From the NCBI GenBank assembly GCA_022711765.1, contig JAKLEB010000001.1:1160694-1224693 (forward strand): DNA of 64,000 nucleotides, read 5' to 3'. Under the pieces are notes generated by a model that saw only the letters and a program-made list of their open reading frames with translations, was not told the DNA's origin and made no database searches. Each line of letters starts with the position of its first letter. Position 1 is the stretch's first letter. Origin of the DNA: Candidatus Krumholzibacteriota bacterium. GTDB taxonomy: Bacteria; Krumholzibacteriota; Krumholzibacteriia; LZORAL124-64-63. Shown here piece after piece: positions 48,534-57,860 of this stretch. A program made the translations under genes and the position numbers.

Positions 48534-50717
48534 GTGCAGATCGTGGCCTTGACCCTCGCCGACGGCGTGGTCTCCGTCCTGGAGGCGCCGGCGCCGGCCC
48601 TCGCCCCCGGTTGTCTGCGGGTGAGGACGCTGCACTCGGCGGTGAGTCCCGGCACCGAGGGCAACAAGATCCGCACGGGGCGCCGGAACCTGCTGGAAAA
48701 GGCGCGATCGCGCCCGGATCAGGTCCGCCAGGTCCTCGAGCTGAGCCGCCAGGTGGGCTGGAAGGGCACCATCCAGAAGGTCCGCGCCAAGCTCGAAGGC
48801 GCGCAGCCGCTGGGCTACAGCCTGTGCGGGCGCGTGACGGAGGTCGCGCCCGGCGTCGTCGACTTCCGCCCGGGCGACCTTGTCGCCTGCGCCGGCGGCG
48901 GGTACGCGAATCACGCGGATGAAGTCGTGGTCCCGCTGAACCTCGCCGTGGCGGTCCCCGCGGCGGTCGCGCCCGACGCCGCCGCGATGGCCACACTCGG
49001 CGCCGTCGCTCTGCAGGGCCTGCGGTTGGCCCAGCCAGCCGTCGGCGAGAACGCGGTCGTGATCGGCCTGGGCGTGGTCGGGTTGCTGGCGGGCCAGCTG
49101 CTGAAGGCAGCCGGCTGCCGGGTCATGGGCGCCGACATCGCGAGGCCGGCGCTCGAACTGGCCGCGCGCAGCGGCAGCGTCGACCTGGCGATCGACTCGC
49201 GCGCCGAGTCGCTCGAGGACGCGGTGAGCGCGTTCACGCGGGGCTACGGCGCCGACCTGGTCCTGATCTGCGCCGCGGCCGAGAGCAACGAGCCGGTCGC
49301 CCAGGCCGGCCGCATCTGCCGCAAGCGCGGCCGCGTGGTCGTGGTCGGCGCGGTCGGGATGGACCTGCCGCGCGACGACTACTACACCAAGGAGATCGCG
49401 TTCGCCGTCTCGTGTTCCTATGGTCCGGGCCGCTACGACCCAACGTACGAGGAGGGCGGGGTCGACTACCCGCTCGGCTTCGTGCGGTGGACGCAGAAGC
49501 GCAACCTGGAGGCGGTCCTGGACCTGATGGCCGCCGGCAAGTGCAATCCGCTCACGCTCGTGACCCATCGCTTCCCCTTCGTCGAGGCGCCCCGGGCCTA
49601 CGCGCTGTTTGCGGGGGGTGGCGAGCCTTACGCCGGCATCCTGCTCGACTATCCCGCGGAGCCCGCCCCCGGCCGCCGCGAGATTCCCTGCGGCGGCGTG
49701 GCGGCGGGGCCGGGGGATCTGGGCGTGGGCTTCATCGGTTGCGGCTCCTACGCCCAGTCGTTCCTGTTGCCACCGTTCCGGAGCGCCCGCGGGGTGCGCC
49801 TGACCGCGATCCACACGCGGAGCGGCCTGAGCGCGGCCGACGTGGGTCGCCGCGCCGGCTTCCAGCGCGCCGTCGATTCGGCCGCCGCCGTGATCGAGGA
49901 TCCGGACACGGTCGCCGTGGTCATCGCCACCCGGCACGACCAGCACGGTCCGCTGGCGCTGGCGGCGCTGGCGGCCGGCAAGCACGTGTTCGTCGAGAAG
50001 CCGCTCTGTCTGACCCTGGACGAGGCGCGCGCGATCGCCCGCACGCTGCGCGAGCGCGTCGCGGGCGGCCGCTCGCCGGTCCTGCAGGTCGGCTTCAACC
50101 GCCGGTTCTCGCCGGCGGCCCGCGCCGCCCGCGGCCACCTCGGCGCCGCCTGCGGGCCGTTGACCATGGTGTACCGGATCAATGCCGGTCCGGTCCCGCC
50201 GGAGCACTGGACGCACGACCCGGCCGTCGGAGGCGGCCGGATCCTCGGCGAGGTCTGCCATTTCGTGGATCTGCTGCAGTTCTTCTGCGGGGCGGACCCG
50301 ATCGAGGTCCACGCGGTCCGCGTCGAGGGAACGGGTCCCGAGACGAACCCCGAGGACAACGTGATCCTCACGCTGCGATTCGCGGACGGCTCCATCGGCA
50401 CCGTCGCGTACTCCGCCCGGGGCGGCAAGACCATGCCCAAGGAGGAGCTGCAGGTCCTGGGCGCCGGTCGCAGCGCGATCATCGACAATTTCGGATCGGT
50501 CCGCCTCTTCGGGCGAGGGCGTCGCGTCCAGCGGTGCGCCGGCAAGGGCCAGGACCAGGAGGTCGCCGCGTTCCTCGCGGCCGTGCGCACCGGCGAGCCG
50601 GCGATCCCGCCGACGAGCCAGCTCGCCACGACCCTGGCCACGCTGGCGGCGCTCGAGAGCCTGCGCACGGGACTGCCGCAGCCGGTTCGTGTCGACTCGC
50701 TGCTGGACGACGCATGA
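48534..50717 (+). CDS. bi-domain oxidoreductase: alcohol-dehydrogenase-like plus Gfo/Idh/MocA-like
   Basis: A 727-residue fusion. Residues 1-380 are a medium-chain dehydrogenase/reductase fold with a nucleotide-binding segment GLGVVGLLAGQLLKAAG. From about 395 there is a Gfo/Idh/MocA domain (VGFIGCGSYAQSF, then FVEKPL with the EKP motif). Such fusions occur in polysaccharide clusters and probably oxidise or rearrange a nucleotide sugar. GTG 48534 has AAGGAG 7 bases upstream. Its stop overlaps the next start (ATGA). Confidence 0.88.
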   Translation: MQIVALTLADGVVSVLEAPAPALAPGCLRVRTLHSAVSPGTEGNKIRTGRRNLLEKARSRPDQVRQVLELSRQVGWKGTIQKVRAKLEGAQPLGYSLCGRVTEVAPGVVDFRPGDLVACAGGGYANHADEVVVPLNLAVAVPAAVAPDAAAMATLGAVALQGLRLAQPAVGENAVVIGLGVVGLLAGQLLKAAGCRVMGADIARPALELAARSGSVDLAIDSRAESLEDAVSAFTRGYGADLVLICAAAESNEPVAQAGRICRKRGRVVVVGAVGMDLPRDDYYTKEIAFAVSCSYGPGRYDPTYEEGGVDYPLGFVRWTQKRNLEAVLDLMAAGKCNPLTLVTHRFPFVEAPRAYALFAGGGEPYAGILLDYPAEPAPGRREIPCGGVAAGPGDLGVGFIGCGSYAQSFLLPPFRSARGVRLTAIHTRSGLSAADVGRRAGFQRAVDSAAAVIEDPDTVAVVIATRHDQHGPLALAALAAGKHVFVEKPLCLTLDEARAIARTLRERVAGGRSPVLQVGFNRRFSPAARAARGHLGAACGPLTMVYRINAGPVPPEHWTHDPAVGGGRILGEVCHFVDLLQFFCGADPIEVHAVRVEGTGPETNPEDNVILTLRFADGSIGTVAYSARGGKTMPKEELQVLGAGRSAIIDNFGSVRLFGRGRRVQRCAGKGQDQEVAAFLAAVRTGEPAIPPTSQLATTLATLAALESLRTGLPQPVRVDSLLDDA

Positions 50718-51961
50718 GCGCGACGCCGGGTCAGGCCGCCTGCGACCTGCAGTCCGTGGCCGACGCCGTCTGGCGTCGGTGCCGGGACGCTGACTTCGCC
50801 GGCAGCGACCCCTACGACGGACTGAAGAGCCGCCTCCTCGCGCCGTTGTTCGATCGCTCGCGGTTGTTGCGGCTGGCGGTGATCCAGGGAGTCAAGCGCA
50901 GCCCGATCGACCTGCGCCCCCTCCTGCGGATCCCGCGCGGCCGGAATCCGAAGGCGCTGGCGCTCCTCCTCCTGGCGGGAGGCGCCCTGCCTCGCCTCGT
51001 CCCGGCGGCGGATCGCCGGCGGCTCGCCGACCTGCTGGCCGGCCAGGCCTCCCTGCCGGACGGCTCCCCCGTATTCGCCGATCGACCGGCGCAGCCGGGC
51101 CAGGCGGACCGGCTGATCGCCGCGGCGCCGGCTGCGGCGGGCTGGGGTTACGACTTCCCGTGGCAGGCCCGGGCGTTCGAGCAGCCCGCTCATTACCCGA
51201 CGGTGGTCTGCACCTCGTTCGTGGTCGATGCCTTCGCCTCGGTCGGGCATCCCGCGGCGGGAGCCGTCACCCGCGCCGCCGCGGGTCTCGTCGCGGACTA
51301 CCTGCACCGAGGCGAGGACACGACCGGCGTCTGGTACAGCTATTCGCCCCGCGACCGGACCCGCGTCTTCAACGCGAGCCTGTTCGCCGGCAAGATCCTG
51401 GCGAGGTCCGCGGTCACGGCGATCCCGGACGAGTCGGCGCGCCTGCGCGGCGAGGCGATCCGCGTCGTCGACTACGTCGCGGCGCGGCAGCGTCCGGACG
51501 GGAGCTGGTTCTACGGGGAGGCCGACCACTGGCAGTGGATCGACAACTTCCACACGGGCTTCGTGCTCGAGACCATCGCCGGGATCGCGGAGCTGATCGG
51601 CGAGCCGGCGCGCTGGGACGACACCCTCGCCCGCGGCCTGACCTACTACCGCCAGCATTGCTTCGCGTCCGACCTCACGCCGTACTACTACGCGGACCGC
51701 CCGCTCCGCCTCGACAGCCACACCGTCGCCCAGTCGGCCCTGACCTTCCTCGCCCTCGCGCGCTTCGACCCGGCGCTCGACGCCGCGGCCCGGCGCGTCC
51801 TGGAGATCGGCGTCGCGCGGCTCTACGACCCCGCTCGCCGCGGCTTCGTCCACCAGCGGAGCCGCTGGCTCTCCCATCGCGCGATCCACCTGCGCTGGTC
51901 GCAGGCCTGGATGCTGCGCGCGCTCGCGACCTGCCTCGCCCACGAGGAGCATTCCGCGTGA
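50714..51961 (+). CDS. alpha/alpha-toroid protein of exopolysaccharide clusters
   Basis: A 415-residue soluble protein with no signal peptide. Its repeats resemble the (alpha/alpha)6 barrel of glycan-active and terpenoid-cyclase-like enzymes (ARQRPDGSWFYGE, WQWIDNFHTGFVLETIAG, HRAIHLRWSQAWMLRALA). Homologues sit beside the bi-domain oxidoreductase and DUF354 genes in other capsule-like loci, but I know of no proven activity. Coupled by ATGA upstream and by GTGA downstream. Confidence 0.7.
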   Translation: MSATPGQAACDLQSVADAVWRRCRDADFAGSDPYDGLKSRLLAPLFDRSRLLRLAVIQGVKRSPIDLRPLLRIPRGRNPKALALLLLAGGALPRLVPAADRRRLADLLAGQASLPDGSPVFADRPAQPGQADRLIAAAPAAAGWGYDFPWQARAFEQPAHYPTVVCTSFVVDAFASVGHPAAGAVTRAAAGLVADYLHRGEDTTGVWYSYSPRDRTRVFNASLFAGKILARSAVTAIPDESARLRGEAIRVVDYVAARQRPDGSWFYGEADHWQWIDNFHTGFVLETIAGIAELIGEPARWDDTLARGLTYYRQHCFASDLTPYYYADRPLRLDSHTVAQSALTFLALARFDPALDAAARRVLEIGVARLYDPARRGFVHQRSRWLSHRAIHLRWSQAWMLRALATCLAHEEHSA

Positions 51962-52983
51962 AGATCTGGTTCGACGCCGACAACGGCCCCCACGTGCTGA
52001 TCATGAAGCCGCTGGTCCACGAGCTGGAGCGCCGCGGCCACGACGTCCGGTTCACGGCGCGCGATCGCGCGGGCACCTGCCAGCTGCTGGACCTCTATGG
52101 CCTGCGCTACCGCCAGGTGGGCGGCGTGTACGGCAAGGGGATGTGGAACAAGGTGCGCGGGACCCTCGGACGGGCCGCCGCCCTGGCGGCCGCGATGCGC
52201 GGGGAGCGCTGCCAGGTCAGCTTCGGCCACGGGTCGCGAGCGCTGCCGCTGGCGAGCCGGCTGGTGGGTGTGCCCAGCGTGACCATGTACGATTACGAGT
52301 GGGTCGATCCGCACCTCTTCAACCGATTCTGCCGGACCATCCTGATGCCCGCCGCGATCGGCGCCGCGCGCTGCCGCGAGGCGGGCATCGCCGCGACGAA
52401 AGTGGTCCACTACGCGGGCTTCAAGGAAGAGCTGTACCTCGCCGACGCGCCGCTGCAGCCTGACGCCGTCGCCGCCGACCTCGCGCTGCGGCCCGCGGCG
52501 CTCAAGGTCCTGCTGCGGCCGCCGGCGACGGACGCCCACTACCATAATCCCGAGGCGGAGGCGATCCTCGCGGCGGTCCTGCAGCGTCTGGCGTCGCGAC
52601 GTGACCTCGACCTCGTTTACCTCGCCCGCAGTCCCGACCAGCTCGCGTTCCTCACGCCGTACGACCTCGAGCGGGTCATCGTGCCCCAGAAGGTCTACGA
52701 CGGACCGAGTCTCGTCGCCGCGATGGACGTCGTGATCGGCGGCGGCGGGACCATGACTCGCGAGGCCGCCGTGCTCGGCGTGCCGGCGTGCAGCTTCTTT
52801 CGCGGCCGCGACGGCCGGGTCGACGATCAGCTCGAGGCGGAGGGTCGCCTGCTCAGGGTGCGCCAGGCCGCCGAGGTCGCGCGGATTCCCCTTGCCCGGC
52901 GCACGTCGCCCCCGGTCGCGCCGGACAACACGGCGCTCGTCCGCTTCATCTGCGACCAGATCCTGGCGGCGGCTCAGGCGTAG
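51958..52983 (+). CDS. DUF354 family protein (GT-B-like)
   Basis: A 341-residue protein of the DUF354 family, which has the two-Rossmann GT-B shape of WecB and MurG. The start is KIWFDADNGPHVLIMKPLVHELERRGH in shorter segments; the C-domain has LLRPPATDAHY and GGGGTMTREAAVLG, which resembles a UDP-binding site. GTG 51958 has GAGGAG 8 bases upstream. Third gene of a coupled three-gene unit. Its 3' end overlaps the convergent wecB by 10 bases. Likely a nucleotide-sugar enzyme, activity unproven. Confidence 0.85.
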   Translation: MKIWFDADNGPHVLIMKPLVHELERRGHDVRFTARDRAGTCQLLDLYGLRYRQVGGVYGKGMWNKVRGTLGRAAALAAAMRGERCQVSFGHGSRALPLASRLVGVPSVTMYDYEWVDPHLFNRFCRTILMPAAIGAARCREAGIAATKVVHYAGFKEELYLADAPLQPDAVAADLALRPAALKVLLRPPATDAHYHNPEAEAILAAVLQRLASRRDLDLVYLARSPDQLAFLTPYDLERVIVPQKVYDGPSLVAAMDVVIGGGGTMTREAAVLGVPACSFFRGRDGRVDDQLEAEGRLLRVRQAAEVARIPLARRTSPPVAPDNTALVRFICDQILAAAQA

Positions 52984-54065
52984 CGGGCCTGCAGGACCTC
53001 GGCGATGCGCTCGGCGGTGCGGCCGTCCCAGAGGTCGGGCACGCGGCCGCGCTTCCAGTTGCCCGCCCGGATCGTCTGGACTTGCCCGGGAAGGGTCGCG
53101 AGGGTGGCCAGCTCGTTCGTCCCCTCGGTGATCGTCACCGGCCGCTCGGTGTTCGGACGCATCGTCAGGCACGGGATGCCGAGGTACGTGGTCTCCTCCT
53201 GGATGCCCCCCGAATCGGTGATCACGAAGCGAGCGTGGACCGTGAGGTTCAGGAAATCGTCGTAACCGAGCGGATCGCACAGGCGCAGCGGGCCTCCCTC
53301 CGTGAAGAGGCGCGCGAGCCCCGCCGCCGCCATGACCTTCCGCGTCCGCGGGTGCACCGGGAAGATCAGCGGATAGTCGAGCGCCCGCAGGCCGTCGAAC
53401 AGGCGGCGCAACAGCGCCGGCTCGTCGACGTTGGCCGGCCGGTGGAGCGTCACCAGGCCGTACTCGCCGGCGCCGAGGCCGAACCGGTCGTGGCACGCGC
53501 GGTCGCGCACCCGTGCCAGCGCGTGGACGAGGCTGTCGATCATGATGTTGCCCACCCGGGCGATCCGCGAGGCGTCCACGCCCTCGCGCAGCAGGTTCCC
53601 GTCGGCGTCCGGCGAGGGCGTGAAGAGCACGTCGGCGATGCAGTCGGTGAGCACCCGGTTGATCTCCTCCGGCATGGTGCGGTCGCCGCTGCGCAAGCCA
53701 GCCTCGACATGCGCCACGTCCAGGAGCAGCTTCTTGGCGGCGATGGCGGCCGCCATGGTCGCATTGACATCGCCCACCACGATCACGCAGGCCGGCCGGT
53801 GCTCGCGGCAGGCGGCCTCGAAGCGGAGCATGACGCCGGCGGTCTGCTCGGCGTGCGTGCCCGACCCCACGCCCAGGTGGACGTCCGGCGCGGGCAGCCC
53901 CAGATCGGCGAAGAACACGGCGGACATGTTCTGGTCGTAGTGCTGCCCCGTGTGGACCAGCAGCGGCGCGAAGGCGTCCGGACGCGCGGCGAGCGCCCGC
54001 CACAGCGGCGCGATCTTCATGAAATTCGGGCGCGCGGCGGCCACGAGCAGGATCTTGGCGGGCAC
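52974..54065 (-). CDS. wecB: UDP-N-acetylglucosamine 2-epimerase (non-hydrolysing)
   Basis: A 363-residue WecB-family enzyme. Conserved motifs are VHTGQHYD, VVGDVNATMAAAI, HVEAGLRSGDRTMPEEINR, FPVHPRTRK and DSGGIQEET, with TERP near the end. It interconverts UDP-GlcNAc and UDP-ManNAc, so the polymer probably contains ManNAc or ManNAcA. The bi-domain oxidoreductase upstream could then oxidise it, but that is inference. Confidence 0.95.
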   Translation of the reverse strand: MPAKILLVAAARPNFMKIAPLWRALAARPDAFAPLLVHTGQHYDQNMSAVFFADLGLPAPDVHLGVGSGTHAEQTAGVMLRFEAACREHRPACVIVVGDVNATMAAAIAAKKLLLDVAHVEAGLRSGDRTMPEEINRVLTDCIADVLFTPSPDADGNLLREGVDASRIARVGNIMIDSLVHALARVRDRACHDRFGLGAGEYGLVTLHRPANVDEPALLRRLFDGLRALDYPLIFPVHPRTRKVMAAAGLARLFTEGGPLRLCDPLGYDDFLNLTVHARFVITDSGGIQEETTYLGIPCLTMRPNTERPVTITEGTNELATLATLPGQVQTIRAGNWKRGRVPDLWDGRTAERIAEVLQARYA

Positions 54066-54157
54066 GGGCGGTCACCTCGTTTCGAAACCGGCAGTTGGTC
54101 GGCGACCTGCCAATGTAGTATCGTTCCCGCCGCTCGAGCAAACCCGGGGCCAGCGAG

Positions 54158-55351
54158 GTGATATTGGCCGAGTCGCAGCGTATCAAGGTCTGTCAGGTCC
54201 TCAATGCCTATCGGGTCGGCGGCGCCGAAACGGTCGCCCTCGACCTCGCCCGCAGCCTGGACCCGGACCGTTTCGAGTCGCTTGCCGTCGCGCTCATCGA
54301 ACCGCGCGACCAGCGCGAGCCGGAGATGCGCCGCCGCTTCCGGGAAGCCGGGGTCGCCGCCTACGCGCTGCACGGCCGTTCGTTCCGCGATCCGCGCACG
54401 CTCTGGCGGATCGTCCGGTTCCTGCGCCAGCACCGGCCTCAGGTCGTGCACGGCCACAACCGTTTCGCCGACCTGTGGGCCGGCCGCCTGGCCCCGCTGG
54501 CCGGCGTCGGGGCGGTCCTGTGGACGCGCCATTCCGTCTACAAGGACATGCAACGGCGGCACCGTTCGAGCTACCAGCGGCTGGCCCGACGCGCGGTCGC
54601 CGTCGTGGCCGTGTCCGACGCGGTCCACCGCTACTGCCTCGAGGTCGAACGGCTGCCGGCAGCGAAGGTCCGGACGATCCCCAACGGGATCGACACCGAG
54701 CGGTTTCGACCGGCGACCGCGACCGAACGGCAGGACGCGCGCGCGCGACTCGGCGTGGCCGGCGACGAGCATGTGCTCCTGTTCGTCGGTCGCCTGTCGG
54801 AACAGAAAGGGCCCGACGCGTTCGTGGCGCTCGTTCGCCGCCTTCGTCAGCGAGGTCTGCGAGTCCGCGGGTTCGTCTGCGGGCACGGCGAGCTGGCCGC
54901 GCGGATGCAGGCTCTCGTCGCCGGCGAATCCGGCGTCGAGCTGCTGGGGTTGCGGCAGGACGTGCCGACCCTGCTGGGCGCGTGCGACCTGTTCGTGTCG
55001 ACGTCGCGGAACGAGGGCCTCCCGCTGAACGTGATGGAGGCCATGGCCGCCGGCGCGCCGATCACGGCTCCCGACCTGGCCCAGATCGAGCAGCTCGTCG
55101 CGGGTCATCGGGAGCTGGAATCAGGATTGTATCCGAGGCCGCCGGAGCACGGCCAGGTGCCGGCCGGTCAGATCGACGCCTGGGCCGATGTCGTGGCGGC
55201 CAGGCTCGCCGATCCGGATCTGCGGCATCGCTGTGGCGCGGCCGGCCGCGCGGTCATCACGGAGCGGTTTCCGCTCACGCGCATGGTCGAGGAGTACGCG
55301 GCCATCTACGAGTCCATATCAGCGGGCAGGTTGGTCGGGCCCCGTGGCTAG
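54158..55351 (+). CDS. glycosyltransferase, GT4 family (1 of 3 in a row)
   Basis: A 397-residue GT-B protein. The N-domain has VLNAYRVGGAETVALDLARSL, the linker TIPNGIDTERF, and the C-domain FVGRLSEQKGPD and the EGLPLNVMEAMAAG donor site. GTG 54158 is followed by an in-frame TTG 54164 that has GAGGTG just upstream, so the start may be either. The next gene begins 14 bases after its stop. Predicted role: repeat-unit assembly at the inner membrane. Confidence 0.9.
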   Translation: MILAESQRIKVCQVLNAYRVGGAETVALDLARSLDPDRFESLAVALIEPRDQREPEMRRRFREAGVAAYALHGRSFRDPRTLWRIVRFLRQHRPQVVHGHNRFADLWAGRLAPLAGVGAVLWTRHSVYKDMQRRHRSSYQRLARRAVAVVAVSDAVHRYCLEVERLPAAKVRTIPNGIDTERFRPATATERQDARARLGVAGDEHVLLFVGRLSEQKGPDAFVALVRRLRQRGLRVRGFVCGHGELAARMQALVAGESGVELLGLRQDVPTLLGACDLFVSTSRNEGLPLNVMEAMAAGAPITAPDLAQIEQLVAGHRELESGLYPRPPEHGQVPAGQIDAWADVVAARLADPDLRHRCGAAGRAVITERFPLTRMVEEYAAIYESISAGRLVGPRG

Positions 55352-55364
55352 GCAGGTCGTACCG

Positions 55365-56498
55365 GTGCAGAAGACAGTCGTCATGGCCGAGTCCTCGGAC
55401 ATCTATCATGACTACCGCGTGCAGAAGGAGGCCGCCTCGCTCGCCGCGGACGGCTGGAAGGTCGCGGTCTTCGGTTTCCGGAACGGCCGGCGCCGCCCCG
55501 ACCGGTCGCCTGGCGCATTCGCCCTGACCACTCTGCCGCTGTTCCCGCGCACGCGGCGGCGCCTGCGCAACCTGTCGATCGTGGTCAACGCCGCGCTGAT
55601 CAACCTGCGCCTGCTCGTCGTGGGGGCTCGCGTCTATCATGCCCACAACACGATGTTCCTGTGGGGCATGTGGCTCGGCGCCCGGCTCCACCGGGGGCGA
55701 TTCGTGTACGACGCCCACGAGGTCCAGTGGGAGCACGGCCGGCTACTCGCCTGGCTGGAGCGGCAGTTCATCCATCGCGCCGACGCGTGCATCAACGTCG
55801 CGCGCGGGCGCGCCCGCGCCCAGGCCGAGCGGTACGGGCTGGCGGCGGATGCGATCACGATCATCGCGAACTACCCCGTCCTGGACCCGGGCGCGCCGCC
55901 GCCGATCAGCGTGGCGGCGGGCGGCCCGATCCGACTCGTCTACAGCGGCGGCTACGACCTCGCGTCGAACCGCCTCGACTTGCTGGCGCGCGCCATGCAG
56001 CGCGTCCCGGCGATCGAGCTCCACCTCGTCGCCTTCGGTTATCGCGACTCCGAGCAGGTCCTGCGGCGGCTGGTCGGCGAGCTGGGGCTCACCGAGCGGG
56101 TCCACTTCCATCCCCTGGTGCGGCCGGACGAGGTCATGGCGACGGTGGCCAGCTACGATGTCGCTGTCAACATGCTGACCAATCCCGGAGGGCACCTCTC
56201 GATCCGCCACTGCAGCGTCAACAAGATGTACGAGTACCTGGCGGCCGGACGGCCGATCCTGTGTTCCGACCTCGAGTCCTTCGTGGAGGAGTTCGTGACC
56301 GGCGGGGCCGCATTCGCCGTGGACGCGACGGACGTCGACGACATCGCCCGGGGCCTTCGCCAGCTCGTGGCCGAACGAGAGCGCCTGGCGGCGATGGGCG
56401 CGCGCGCCTGGGACCTGGCGCGCACCCGCTACAACTGGGCAAGCCAGGAGGCGCGGCTGCTCGAACTCTACGCCGGGCTCGCCGCCGGCGGAGGTTGA
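55365..56498 (+). CDS. glycosyltransferase, GT4-like (2 of 3)
   Basis: A 377-residue protein. The N-domain has SSDIYHDYRVQKEAASLA and the region YHAHNTMFLWGMWLGARL; the C-domain has RLVYSGGYDLASNRLD and NKMYEYLAAGRPILCSDL, a GT4 donor-site pattern. GTG 55365 is preceded by CAGG at 8 bases; GTG 55344, overlapping the previous stop, and ATG 55383 are alternatives. Confidence 0.82.
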   Translation: MQKTVVMAESSDIYHDYRVQKEAASLAADGWKVAVFGFRNGRRRPDRSPGAFALTTLPLFPRTRRRLRNLSIVVNAALINLRLLVVGARVYHAHNTMFLWGMWLGARLHRGRFVYDAHEVQWEHGRLLAWLERQFIHRADACINVARGRARAQAERYGLAADAITIIANYPVLDPGAPPPISVAAGGPIRLVYSGGYDLASNRLDLLARAMQRVPAIELHLVAFGYRDSEQVLRRLVGELGLTERVHFHPLVRPDEVMATVASYDVAVNMLTNPGGHLSIRHCSVNKMYEYLAAGRPILCSDLESFVEEFVTGGAAFAVDATDVDDIARGLRQLVAERERLAAMGARAWDLARTRYNWASQEARLLELYAGLAAGGG

Positions 56499-56500
56499 CG

Positions 56501-57730
56501 GTGCGCCTGCTCTACCTCACCACCAACTTCCACAGCCTGACCCTGACCTTCGTCACGCGCGAGGTCGATCAGCTGCGTCGACAGGGCCACCACGTCAGCC
56601 TCCTGTCCCTGCGGCGCCGGAGCGCTCACGAGGCCGATCGCCCGGAGTGCGATCTGACCGGCTGCCTCTACCTGTTCCCGATCCCGCCGGCGCGCCTCGT
56701 GACCGGCACGCTGCGCACGCTGGTGATGCGCCCGCGCCGTTCGTGCCGCGCGCTCCGCCTCGCGCTCACGTCGCCGGCCGAGCGCTGGCCCACCCGGATC
56801 AAGCTGATCGGACAGCTCGCGGCGGCGACCACGATCGCGCCTCTGGTGAGCGCGCTCGAGGTCGAGCACCTCCACGCCCACCTGGCCAGCCCGCCGGGCA
56901 ACTACGCGCTCTTCCTGTCGATCTTGACCGGTGTCCCGTTCAGTTTCACCGGCCACGCCGCCGACCTTTTCCGGAAACCAGAGGCGATGCGGCTCAAGCT
57001 GCGGCACGCGGCCGGCGCCGTCGCGATCAGCGAGTTCAACCACCGCCACTACCTTCGCTGGCATCCGGAGCTGGCCCGCGCGGCGGTGATCCACTGCGGG
57101 ATCCGACTCGCCGATTTCCCGTTCCAGGCTCGCCAGCGGACCGGCGGTCCCCTGCGCATCCTCGCCGTGGGACGGGCGGCCGAGAAGAAGGGTTTCACGC
57201 ACCTGCTCGACGCGCTCGCGATCCTCTCGTCCCAGCGGATCGACTGGACCGGCCATCTCGTCGGCGGCGGACCGCTGCTCGACGATCTCCGCCGCCAGGC
57301 GGCATCCCTGTCCTTGCGGAACCTGGAGATCGCCGGTCCGCTCCAGCAGGCCGAGATCCGGAGCCTCCTCGCCGCAGCCGACGTCTTCGTCCTGCCGTGT
57401 GTCGCGGCCCGGGACGGCGACGTCGACGGGATCCCGGTCGCGCTCATGGAGGCGATGGCGAGCGGCTGCCCGGTCGTCTCGACCAGGATCTCGGGCATTC
57501 CGGAACTGGTCGTGGACGGCCGGACCGGTCTGCTCGCCGAACCCGGCGATGCCTCCGGCCTGGCCGCCGCGATCCGCCGGCTCGCGGACGAGCCGGAGCT
57601 GGCCGCGCGTCTCGCGGACGCGGGTCGCACCCACGTCGCGCAGTCGTTCAACCTCGAGACGGAGACGAGTCGACTCGCCGACTTCTTTCGCGACTTGATC
57701 GCCGCGCCGCGACCAGGCCGAGGACAGTGA
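56501..57730 (+). CDS. glycosyltransferase, GT4 family (3 of 3)
   Basis: A 409-residue protein. It has HLHAHLASPPGNYALFLS, FTGHAADLF, an RILAVGRAAEKKGFTHLLDAL loop and the donor site GIPVALMEAMASGCPVVST, typical of GT4 enzymes of colanic-acid type. GTG 56501 has GGAGG 6 bases upstream and lies 2 bases after the previous stop. The gene ends 72 bases before the convergent flippase stop. Confidence 0.9.
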   Translation: MRLLYLTTNFHSLTLTFVTREVDQLRRQGHHVSLLSLRRRSAHEADRPECDLTGCLYLFPIPPARLVTGTLRTLVMRPRRSCRALRLALTSPAERWPTRIKLIGQLAAATTIAPLVSALEVEHLHAHLASPPGNYALFLSILTGVPFSFTGHAADLFRKPEAMRLKLRHAAGAVAISEFNHRHYLRWHPELARAAVIHCGIRLADFPFQARQRTGGPLRILAVGRAAEKKGFTHLLDALAILSSQRIDWTGHLVGGGPLLDDLRRQAASLSLRNLEIAGPLQQAEIRSLLAAADVFVLPCVAARDGDVDGIPVALMEAMASGCPVVSTRISGIPELVVDGRTGLLAEPGDASGLAAAIRRLADEPELAARLADAGRTHVAQSFNLETETSRLADFFRDLIAAPRPGRGQ

Positions 57731-57860
57731 CCACAGACGGCGGCGGATCGAGCGGGTCCGCGGCGAGACCTGGGATGCGCGCACGGACCAGATGCTGGCG
57801 TTCTACGAGGACGCCCGCCGGCGCGCCGCGAGCCGCCAGCAGCCCAGCACCACGCCGTAG
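57729..57860 (+). pseudogene. possible C-terminal remnant of a further glycosyltransferase
   Basis: In a frame different from the gene before it, 44 codons read to a TAG. They include RGETWDARTDQMLAFYED, which looks like the C-terminal helix of GT4 enzymes, and the third codon positions are almost all G or C. There is no start codon or upstream domain. It overlaps the 3' end of the flippase gene. It may be what remains after deletion of a fourth glycosyltransferase gene, or a chance reading. Confidence 0.3.
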
